Of a stretch of DNA of 6,586 bases, positions 1 to 5,064 are shown in pieces. The notes below the pieces were generated by a model. It ran no database searches, was not told the DNA's origin, and was given only the letters and a program-made list of their open reading frames with translations. The stretch is taken from positions 1-6,586 of the forward strand of contig JAEXPO010000581.1 of the NCBI GenBank assembly GCA_023446675.1. The letters are read 5' to 3'. This stretch comes from Bacillota bacterium. Lineage in GTDB: Bacteria; Bacillota; Clostridia; DSM-8532. The first letter of the stretch is position 1. Every line of letters begins with the position of its first letter. A program made the position numbers and the translations under genes.

Positions 1-527
1 GCCGGACACCTGTCCGCGAAGCCATCAGACAGCTTGAGCTGGAAGGACTTGTAGCTTATATTCCAAATAAGGGTGCTATTGTCAAAGGCCTTTCTCCCGA
101 AGACATTCGGGATATTTTTGAGATACGCATGAAGATAGAGGGGCTGGCTGCAAAAAGAGCCGCTGCCAATATTACGCCGGGTCAGCTTAAGGAACTGAGA
201 GAAGTACTTGATTTTCAGGAGTTCTATACCAAGAGAGGCGATGCGGAGCGGATTCTCAAAATGGATACCAAATTCCACGAAATTATCTTTAAGGCCAGTG
301 GAAGCCGTCATCTTGACAGAACCCTCACCGCTTTTCATCACTATATTCAGAGTGTCCGTATTCTTTCCCTTAAGGATATACAACGGGCTCAAAATGCACT
401 TAACGAGCACTTTGCCATACTGAGGGCCATTGAAACGGGCGATCGGGAAAATGCCGAAAATCTCATGTCCGAACACATCAGGCATGCTACCAATCGAATG
501 GAAATGCTGCAGGATATTCAAAAATAG
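1..527 (+). CDS. GntR/FadR-family transcriptional regulator, FCD domain (5'-truncated by the window edge)
   Basis: The reading frame is open from position 3 to the TAG at 525-527, giving 174 visible residues, so the first methionine at 129 is internal and not the start. The N-terminal visible part (RTPVREAIRQLELEGLV, then a short wing ending in NKGAIV) is the recognition helix and wing of a GntR winged helix-turn-helix. The remaining ~130 residues form an all-helical FCD ligand domain. It shows the usual metal-binding pattern: D88 and H92 (in MDTKFHE), H136 (NEHFAIL) and H158 (SEHIRHA), numbered from the first visible codon. FCD regulators normally bind a carboxylate or similar metabolite near this metal and act as dimers, mostly repressors. 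The gene lies 105 bp upstream of citrate synthase on the same strand with no clear terminator between, so control of citrate synthase or itself is plausible. The actual ligand is unknown. Confidence 0.93.
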   Translation, partial: RTPVREAIRQLELEGLVAYIPNKGAIVKGLSPEDIRDIFEIRMKIEGLAAKRAAANITPGQLKELREVLDFQEFYTKRGDAERILKMDTKFHEIIFKASGSRHLDRTLTAFHHYIQSVRILSLKDIQRAQNALNEHFAILRAIETGDRENAENLMSEHIRHATNRMEMLQDIQK

Positions 528-561
528 CTTTCATTAAGGGGCCTTCGCAATTGCTGCAGCA

Positions 562-591
562 TTGGCTTTAGCGAATCTCTTTATGTATATT
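562..591 (+). promoter_or_regulatory. Candidate sigma-A promoter of the citrate synthase gene
   Basis: TTGGCT (562-567) is followed after 18 bp by TATATT (586-591), which would place the start of transcription near 598, about 35 nt ahead of the ATG. A perfect 8-bp palindrome, TCAATTGA (591-598), sits at the end of the -10 and the start site, where a repressor could block initiation. Hexamer matches are moderate, and read-through from the upstream regulator gene is also possible. Confidence 0.4.
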
Positions 592-632
592 CAATTGATA
601 ATTTAATAACAATCCCAAAGGAGGGCGTTACA

Positions 633-2003
633 ATGTATAAAGAAATGTCGCAGATCGAGTTGGCAAACTATTTTGAAACCACAGGCGAGGCCGTGGAGAT
701 TAAAAATCGTTTTCGACCCGGTGTTTACAGCAAGTACAATGTTAAGCGCGGACTTAGAAATGAGGATGGAACCGGTGTGCTTGTCGGTCTCACCGAAATT
801 GGCGAGGTTCATGCCTATGTGGTTGACGAAGGAGAAAAAATTCCGGTTGAAGGAAGGCTGATTTACCGCGGAGTGGATATCTACGATTTCGTGGAAGGCT
901 TTCTGAAGGAAGACCGCTTTGGCTTTGAGGAATGTGCTTACCTTCTCCTTTACGGGGAACTGCCCTCAGAGAAGCAGCTGGGACAGTTCACAAATATAGT
1001 GGGCAGCTACCGCAATATTCCCGAGGATTTTGTACGCGCCAACATTCTTAACGCCCCCAGCAAGGATATTATGAATAAGCTCTCCCGATTGGTGCTTGAT
1101 ATGTACTCCTATGATCACGACGCCGACGATACAAGTGTTAAAAATCTTCTGAATCAGAGCATTGCATTGACGGCCCGTTTCCCGCTTATGGCGGCTTACG
1201 GCTATCAGGCCAAGGCCCATTATCTGGACGGCAAGAGCCTGCATATACATAATCCCCGCCCTGAGCTCAGCACGGCGGAAAATATTCTGAGCCTCTTAAG
1301 GCCCAGTGGGGAGTACACCGCCCTGGAAGCAAAAATATTGGATTTGGCCCTTGTCCTCCATGCGGAGCACGGCGGCGGCAATAACTCAACCTTTACCGCC
1401 CATGTGGTGTCTTCCTCCGGAACCGACCTGTATTCGTCCATTGCCGCGGCTATAGGAAGCCTTAAGGGGCCCAAGCACGGCGGTGCCAATAATAAGGTCA
1501 TCGGCATGATGGATGATTTAAAGAGTCAGGTAAAGGACTGGGGAAGCGATGAGCAGATAAAGGCCTATATTGCAAAGCTGGTTAATAAGGAAGCCTTTGA
1601 CCGTACCGGACTTATTTATGGTATGGGTCACGCGGTATATACCCTTTCGGATCCCCGCTGCATTCTCCTTCGGGATCAGGCGGAGCAGCTGGCCAGACAA
1701 ATCGGCCGTATGGATGAGTTTGAGCTTCACAAGAAGGTGGAGAAGCTGGCTCCCGAGGTGTTCAAGGAGCTTAAAAAGCTTGATAAGCCCATGTGCGCCA
1801 ATGTGGATTTCTACTCCGGCTTTGTTTATGACATGCTGGGCATTCCTGTGGATATGAATACACCTATTTTTGCCATTGCCCGTGTGGTTGGCTGGTGTGC
1901 CCATATCATTGAGGAACACTTGAACGGCGGAAAAATCATCCGTCCTGCCTACAAGAACATCAGCAGAAGAGAGGATTACCGTCCTCTCGCTGAAAGAAGC
2001 TGA
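633..2003 (+). CDS. gltA: Citrate synthase (citrate/2-methylcitrate synthase family)
   Basis: This cytosolic enzyme condenses oxaloacetate with acetyl-CoA to citrate, the entry step of the TCA or glutamate-forming branch. It has 456 residues. Residues 1-60 are an N-terminal extension ahead of the usual core, which begins around the PVEGRLIYRG segment (71-80). The catalytic triad is present: H282 in GPKHGGAN, H333 in GMGHAVYTLSDPR and D392 in NVDFYSG. Substrate-binding residues also look intact: H246 (HAEHGGGN), R342, R417 and R437. The start is set by AAAGGAGGG (617-625), 7 nt before the ATG. Family membership is certain from these motifs. Family members also include 2-methylcitrate synthases, but no prp-type neighbours are visible, so citrate synthase is the simpler call. 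It appears monocistronic here, ending at a terminator 30 nt downstream. The upstream FCD-type GntR gene is the obvious regulator candidate. Confidence 0.95.
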   Translation: MYKEMSQIELANYFETTGEAVEIKNRFRPGVYSKYNVKRGLRNEDGTGVLVGLTEIGEVHAYVVDEGEKIPVEGRLIYRGVDIYDFVEGFLKEDRFGFEECAYLLLYGELPSEKQLGQFTNIVGSYRNIPEDFVRANILNAPSKDIMNKLSRLVLDMYSYDHDADDTSVKNLLNQSIALTARFPLMAAYGYQAKAHYLDGKSLHIHNPRPELSTAENILSLLRPSGEYTALEAKILDLALVLHAEHGGGNNSTFTAHVVSSSGTDLYSSIAAAIGSLKGPKHGGANNKVIGMMDDLKSQVKDWGSDEQIKAYIAKLVNKEAFDRTGLIYGMGHAVYTLSDPRCILLRDQAEQLARQIGRMDEFELHKKVEKLAPEVFKELKKLDKPMCANVDFYSGFVYDMLGIPVDMNTPIFAIARVVGWCAHIIEEHLNGGKIIRPAYKNISRREDYRPLAERS

Positions 2004-2032
2004 ACCAGGTCATTTATAAACAGAAAACAGAC

Positions 2033-2081
2033 AAAAAGGACTTTCGGGCCTGTGCTGCAGTATTCCCGAAAGTCCTTTTTT
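2033..2081. terminator. Bidirectional rho-independent terminator
   Basis: A perfect 16-bp stem (2033-2048 with 2065-2080) encloses a 16-nt loop. The top strand ends in TTTTTT and begins with AAAAA, so the hairpin has a U-tract in both directions. It serves the citrate synthase gene (stop at 2003) on the plus strand and the convergent ohr gene (stop at 2134) on the minus strand. Confidence 0.92.
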
Positions 2082-2133
2082 GTGTAGGCAGTTCATAATA
2101 TAAACGTAAAGGGAGGGCAGAAAAGTATTTATT

Positions 2134-2571
2134 TTAAGCCAATGCGGGCTCGGCTACCTTTGCTGATACCTTAACCTCAATATTGTTGCGGGTAGCATTA
2201 GAGTAGGGGCAAACCTGGTGTGCCTCTGCGACAAGATCCTCCGCCAGAGCCTGGTCGATGCCGCTAAAGGTTGCAATAAGCTCCACCGCCAGGGAATAAC
2301 CTCCCTGATTATTTCGGCCGATACCTACCGAAGCTTTTACATCAGCGGGTTTTAAAGATAGCTTGCGTGACCGGTAAACATGCTGGAGAGCGCTTCCAAA
2401 GCAAGCAGCGTAGCCTGCTGCAAAGAGCTGCTCAGGGTTGACACCGTCGGAACGGGTTCCGCCCATTTCAACGGGGGGCGCCATATCAAAGCTTAACGGG
2501 CTGTTTTCAATAGTAACCTTTCCGTCACGTCCACCAGTGGATTGTGCGGATGCCGTATATAAAATTTTCAT
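2134..2571 (-). CDS. ohr: Ohr-type organic hydroperoxide resistance protein (OsmC/Ohr superfamily)
   Basis: This thiol peroxidase reduces fatty-acid and other organic hydroperoxides in the cytoplasm, normally recycled by lipoylated proteins. Its 145 residues match the family length. Both redox cysteines are present: the peroxidatic C57 in GYAACFGSAL and the resolving C121 in HQVCPYSNATRNN. The active-site arginine R15 (GGRDG) and glutamate E48 (NPEQLFAAGY) are also in place, as is the N-terminal LYTASAQSTGGRDG signature that separates Ohr from OsmC. The start is supported by GCAGGAG (2581-2587 on the complement), 9 nt upstream. The gene has its own promoter at 2642-2670 and is insulated from the upstream minus-strand glycosidase gene by a terminator. 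No ohrR regulator is visible in the window. Family and function are secure. The physiological substrate is inferred from the family. Confidence 0.95.
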   Translation of the reverse strand: MKILYTASAQSTGGRDGKVTIENSPLSFDMAPPVEMGGTRSDGVNPEQLFAAGYAACFGSALQHVYRSRKLSLKPADVKASVGIGRNNQGGYSLAVELIATFSGIDQALAEDLVAEAHQVCPYSNATRNNIEVKVSAKVAEPALA

Positions 2572-2597
2572 ATTAACTCACTCCTGCTATTCTTATA

Positions 2598-2625
2598 AAT
2601 TTTATCAAATTCAATTTTATCAAAT
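2598..2625 (-). repeat. Tandem 13-bp AT-rich repeats in the ohr leader, operator candidate
   Basis: AATTTTATCAAAT occurs at 2598-2610 and again at 2613-2625, a 15-bp period. Across the junction lies the palindrome AAATT-C-AATTT (2607-2617). The block falls about 10-37 nt downstream of the predicted start site of ohr, a place where a bound repressor would block transcription. MarR-type OhrR proteins bind AT-rich inverted repeats of similar look, but the match is only in style. Confidence 0.5.
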
Positions 2626-2641
2626 CGGTTTTTATGATTTC

Positions 2642-2670
2642 ATTATAACTCTTGAATTTAGAAAATGCAA
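2642..2670 (-). promoter_or_regulatory. Sigma-A promoter of ohr
   Basis: Reading the complement, TTGCAT (2665-2670) is followed by a 17-bp spacer and a perfect TATAAT (2642-2647). The start of transcription is expected near 2635, giving a leader of about 64 nt. Position, spacing and orientation all fit ohr. Confidence 0.8.
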
Positions 2671-2689
2671 GAGCAAAATAAGAAGAAAT

Positions 2690-2726
2690 AAAAAAATCCC
2701 CCAAAGCCGTAATAAAGCTTCAGGGG
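2690..2726 (-). terminator. Rho-independent terminator of the GH63-like gene
   Basis: On the minus strand the RNA forms CCCCUGAAGC (2717-2726) paired with GCUUUGGGGG (2698-2707), ten base pairs including two G-U wobbles, with a 9-nt loop. It is followed by an A and a run of seven U (from 2696 down). On the plus strand the two wobble pairs become mismatches, so the element points to the minus strand. It ends transcripts from the gene at 2811-4070 before the ohr promoter. Confidence 0.85.
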
Positions 2727-2810
2727 TTTTATTGGCAGCCCTTTGCGTAAGCAAATCCGGCTTAATGGGAGGGGGTTCGGTGCTTCGGATATTTTGATTA
2801 AAAGCGTTTA

Positions 2811-4070
2811 TCAATATTCCGTCTTCATGGACCGAGTCTCCAGATAGGCGATCATATTAAGCACAAGGAAGTTCCAGTTTTGGAAGCCGTGTGTCATAAT
2901 CGGTTCGCCGTTGTCGGGATTATAGAACTCATGCAGGGAGCCTCTGGCTTCCAGATCCTGACCGAAAAGGCGTACCGTTTTCTCCGCAAGCTCCCGAGCC
3001 TGCTCATGGAACCCGTACTTTTGAAGTCCCCGGAACACCATATAATTGCTCACGCCCCAAATAGGCCCCAGCCAGTTGGAGGGGTTGTTGGAGGCTCTTA
3101 AGGAGTACATCTTTTCAAGAGCGGAGAGGGTACGAACGCCATAGGCGCTGTTAAAGGTGCGCTTGTCAAGATAACGCTCCAGCATCCTTTCGGCCTGCTC
3201 ACGGGAGGCAATGCCCGCCCACAGGGGCAGGAAGCTGGACCAGTTGTCCACACGAAGCATAAGGCAGGGCCAGGTGCGGGGGGCGCCCCGATGGAGCCAA
3301 TCCTGGGGATCAATAGGGCGAAGGTTGAGATCCACACTGTAAAAGGTGCCGTCCCGTTCATCCCAGCAGTATTTGTTAACCGCCTGTGCAAGGTCCTGAG
3401 CCTTTCCCCGCCACACATTGGCTTCCTTAAGCTTTCCCAGCATCTCAAGAAGATAGCCGTAGGCCAGAAGCTCACGGTACAGAAGGCAGTTTAAGTAAAT
3501 AGAACCGCTGCTCTTGCCCGGGCGGTAGAACACCGACGGATCATTGTCCACACCCACGGCAAAGTCGCTTTGCCAGTAGGCCAGGCCGGTTTCCTTATGG
3601 ACATGGCTTGTAAGGTAGCGGTTGAGGAAAAGCTCCAGCTTTTCCATGTGGGGCTCCACCCAGGCCGCTTTGCCGCTTCTTTGAACCAAAAGGGCAGCCT
3701 GCTGGACTAAAATGGGCTTGTGCATGTTTTCGTCAAAGGGAGCCTGCCCCTCTTTTCCACGGCGCATAATTTCCTTGCTGCTTATTAAAATGGGCATTAT
3801 CCCGTCGTCTCCCGTATGATCAAGGAAATTCCGGATACAGCCCGCCTCGTATTCAAAAAACTTGCCATGCTCGCCGGTATCCGCCTCCACCTGTCCCAGA
3901 ACCACGCTTATAAACCACGAATCCCAATCCCACAGGGTCATGGAATAATAGGGAGACTCGGGGCTGCTTGGCACCGTATAGGGGAATTTAAGTATTCCGG
4001 AGGGTTCGCGGGTCATTTGACCGCAGTTTTTTACGATGTAATCCTTGAGAAGGGGTAGATAGCGTTCCAT
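2811..4070 (-). CDS. GH63/MGH-like (alpha/alpha)6-barrel glycoside hydrolase, substrate unknown
   Basis: The 419-residue protein has the hallmarks of the GH63 clan and the related mannosylglycerate/glucosylglycerate hydrolases. It carries SMTLWDWDSWF (43-53) near the start, VDNDPSVFYRP (174-184), NNPSNWLGPIWGVSNY (328-343) and HEFYNPDNGEP (380-390). By family analogy D175 is the likely general acid and E381 the likely general base. These residues are inferred by motif, not by alignment. There is no signal peptide or membrane segment, so it should act in the cytoplasm on a small glycoside. The length (~420) fits the compatible-solute hydrolases better than the much larger GH63 glucosidases. 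Similar proteins are often mislabelled amylo-alpha-1,6-glucosidase. The start is fixed by AGGAGGAG (4076-4083 on the complement), 5 nt before the ATG. It is divergent from the GH13_18 phosphorylase, which hints at a shared glycoside pathway. Confidence 0.85.
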   Translation of the reverse strand: MERYLPLLKDYIVKNCGQMTREPSGILKFPYTVPSSPESPYYSMTLWDWDSWFISVVLGQVEADTGEHGKFFEYEAGCIRNFLDHTGDDGIMPILISSKEIMRRGKEGQAPFDENMHKPILVQQAALLVQRSGKAAWVEPHMEKLELFLNRYLTSHVHKETGLAYWQSDFAVGVDNDPSVFYRPGKSSGSIYLNCLLYRELLAYGYLLEMLGKLKEANVWRGKAQDLAQAVNKYCWDERDGTFYSVDLNLRPIDPQDWLHRGAPRTWPCLMLRVDNWSSFLPLWAGIASREQAERMLERYLDKRTFNSAYGVRTLSALEKMYSLRASNNPSNWLGPIWGVSNYMVFRGLQKYGFHEQARELAEKTVRLFGQDLEARGSLHEFYNPDNGEPIMTHGFQNWNFLVLNMIAYLETRSMKTEY

Positions 4071-4214
4071 TTAAGCTCCTCCTGTTAAATTGCGCAAAAG
4101 AATCCCACCTTAAGGAGAGGGATTCTTTAAGTGTGACCGCGTGCTGCGTATTTTATGCTGCTTGCGCCTATACGCATCGGAATCGGGTCCAAGCGCGGCC
4201 AAGCCTAGTTTCTA
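4071..4214 (-). promoter_or_regulatory. Structured 5' leader of the GH63-like gene, possible cis-acting RNA switch
   Basis: If transcription starts near 4214, the leader is about 143 nt. On the minus-strand RNA it can form a closing stem CCGCG/CGCGG (4194-4198 with 4137-4141). Inside this is a 7-bp stem UGCGUAU/AUACGCA (4170-4176 with 4145-4151). Next comes a perfect 10-bp hairpin AAAGAAUCCC/GGGAUUCUUU (4119-4128 with 4097-4106). Its 12-nt loop contains UCUCCU, which can pair with AGGAGG of the ribosome binding site (six pairs, one G-U). The last hairpin has only a four-U tail and is a weak terminator at best. No known riboswitch class was recognised. Confidence 0.45.
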
Positions 4215-4220
4215 TTAAGA

Positions 4221-4249
4221 AGTATAATGGCTTGTGCCGGCTTTGTCCA
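4221..4249 (-). promoter_or_regulatory. Sigma-A promoter of the GH63-like gene
   Basis: On the complement, TGGACA (4244-4249, five of six consensus bases) is followed by a 17-bp spacer and TATACT (4221-4226, five of six). It points at the GH63-like gene and predicts a start near 4214. It lies just outside the 5' end of the SUKH-like remnant on the other strand. Confidence 0.65.
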
Positions 4250-4274
4250 GTTAAGTTTACCCTCCTGCTTACCG

Positions 4275-4678
4275 ATAACACCAAGTGAGTTCGCGAGCAA
4301 ATGGAAGGCTGTTCTTTATAAAGAACCCCTAAGGTTCAGCGCAGATACTCTTGAGAATGTAGCCATTGATGAAGAAGCAAAAAATTTCTTATTGAAGCCG
4401 GACTGCCTGACAGCGCCCCCCTTTCTTACTTTTATACCGGACTTGCCTTCCATGTGTGAAAATACTGGCTAAATGAAAACTATGAGAAGTTGGCTGAATC
4501 GTTACTTGCCTATGTGGAATTTAACAATCAATTACCCGATGAAGATGAGGATGAGTATGATGCTAATTCGGAGCGCCTGAAGAAATGGCTTGCCGAAGAA
4601 CTAAAAAGGATTGACCCTCCCGCTATAGAAGGCGGCTTTTGGGGAGATGAGCTGGAAAGCCTCGACGAGGAAGAATAA
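4275..4678 (+). pseudogene. Decayed SUKH/SMI1-KNR4-like gene (immunity-protein type)
   Basis: Two frames together spell one protein of about 135 residues. The first frame reads TPSEFASKWKAVL to AIDEEA (4278-4379). The reading must then shift by one at the six-A run 4379-4384, giving KKFLIEAGLPDSAPLSYFYTGLAFHV. The same frame runs through a TGA at 4457-4459 into KYWLNENYEKLAESLLAYVEFNNQ and ends with a DEDEDE stretch and GGFWGDELESL before TAA 4676-4678. FLxEAGLPDSAP in the middle and an FW near the C-terminus are typical of SUKH-4-like proteins, which often serve as immunity proteins against polymorphic toxins. The family call is by motif only. The start also looks lost: codon 4275 is ATA where an ATG would fit, and no ribosome binding site precedes it. 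A seventh A would repair the shift, so sequencing error is possible for that lesion but does not explain the stop. No toxin gene is nearby. Confidence 0.7.
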
Positions 4679-4705
4679 ATAGTAATTGATTAAGCGGAAT
4701 TTATG

Positions 4706-4731
4706 CTCCTGTCTTTGGACAGGAGTTTTTT
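4706..4731 (+). terminator. Rho-independent terminator after the SUKH-like remnant
   Basis: CTCCTGTC (4706-4713) pairs perfectly with GACAGGAG (4718-4725) around a TTTG loop and is followed by six T (4726-4731). It sits 27 nt after the stop of the remnant, showing that this was once a separate transcription unit. It also shields the downstream phosphorylase region. Confidence 0.9.
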
Positions 4732-4969
4732 CTGCCTTTTTTGCCTAATAAACGTGAAACGGGTCATATAATACACTATTATATATAGTCATACCCTGCC
4801 GCAAATAAGGAAATATACGGGAAAATGGCAAAAGCACTCCAATTATTTTAAGGAGTAATAAGTATTGAATGAAAAGCTCACACTATAAGTGAATTCATGC
4901 AAAGAATTCAATGACAGGAAAAAAACGTTTGTGCAAAATAGTGTGTACAAAATAAACATAAAAATTAAT
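4732..4969. other. AT-rich intergenic stretch without a gene
   Basis: I see no coding region here. It holds an AT palindrome at 4766-4784 and a Shine-Dalgarno-like AAGGAG (4850-4855) that leads only into seven-codon frames. It also has a CACT-ATA-AGTG inverted repeat (4881-4891) and two GAATTC sites 13 bp apart (4891-4896 and 4904-4909). It reads as regulatory or residual DNA upstream of the phosphorylase promoter. Confidence 0.55.
4766..4784. repeat. Perfect 8-bp inverted repeat with 3-bp centre
   Basis: ATATAATA (4766-4773), CAC, TATTATAT (4777-4784). The left arm contains a TATAAT (4767-4772), but no good -35 lies 16-18 bp upstream. The 19-bp symmetric AT-rich site has the size of a dimeric repressor site. 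A role is not shown. Confidence 0.4.
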
Positions 4970-4977
4970 GTGATAAA

Positions 4978-5043
4978 CGGTTGACATAATCACTTTTAAC
5001 TATTATATTGAAAATAAGCGATATATCAACCGGATGACATAAT
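4978..5043 (+). repeat. Pair of 13-bp direct repeats spanning the phosphorylase promoter
   Basis: CGGTTGACATAAT (4978-4990) and CGGATGACATAAT (5031-5043) match at 12 of 13 positions, with start points 53 bp apart, close to five helical turns. The first copy contains the -35 hexamer and the second lies between the start site and the ribosome binding site. Together they look like a two-site operator, possibly a looping one. Confidence 0.5.
4981..5009 (+). promoter_or_regulatory. Sigma-A promoter of the GH13_18 phosphorylase gene
   Basis: A perfect TTGACA (4981-4986), 17-bp spacer and TATATT (5004-5009, five of six) predict a start near 5016 and a leader of about 49 nt. The -35 is overlapped by the symmetric pattern TG-N5-CG-N5-CA (4971-4986), and GTGAT/ATCAC arms (4970-4974, 4989-4993) flank it. 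Regulation by a repressor is therefore likely. Confidence 0.8.
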
Positions 5044-5064
5044 ACTGAATGGAGGCCAGATGAT

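Noticed and set aside
541..580. Terminator between the GntR gene and citrate synthase
   Set aside because: TGCTGCAGCA and TTCGC/GCGAA arms can fold, but there is no stable continuous stem followed by a U-tract.
2438..2797. A 119-codon plus-strand frame across the ohr promoter
   Set aside because: It runs antisense through the 5' end of ohr, its promoter and a terminator, and its translation has low-complexity, non-family sequence.
3098..3475. A 125-codon minus-strand frame inside the GH63-like gene
   Set aside because: It overlaps a well-supported gene in another frame on the same strand and has no recognisable motif or ribosome binding site.
4457..4459. TGA as a selenocysteine or recoded codon in the SUKH-like remnant
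   Set aside because: The gene also needs a frameshift and lacks a start. No selenocysteine-insertion hairpin was apparent after the TGA, so decay is simpler.
4227..4472. An 81-codon plus-strand frame as a stand-alone small gene
   Set aside because: Its first part covers the promoter of the divergent gene and its last ~30 residues are the wrong frame of the SUKH-like remnant. It also lacks a ribosome binding site.
4490..4678. A 62-codon acidic protein starting at TTG 4490
   Set aside because: It is the C-terminal continuation of the SUKH-like remnant in the same frame after the TGA. No ribosome binding site precedes the TTG.
4891..4909. Two GAATTC sites 13 bp apart as an operator
   Set aside because: The arms are common 6-mers, each self-palindromic, and nothing else around them is symmetric.
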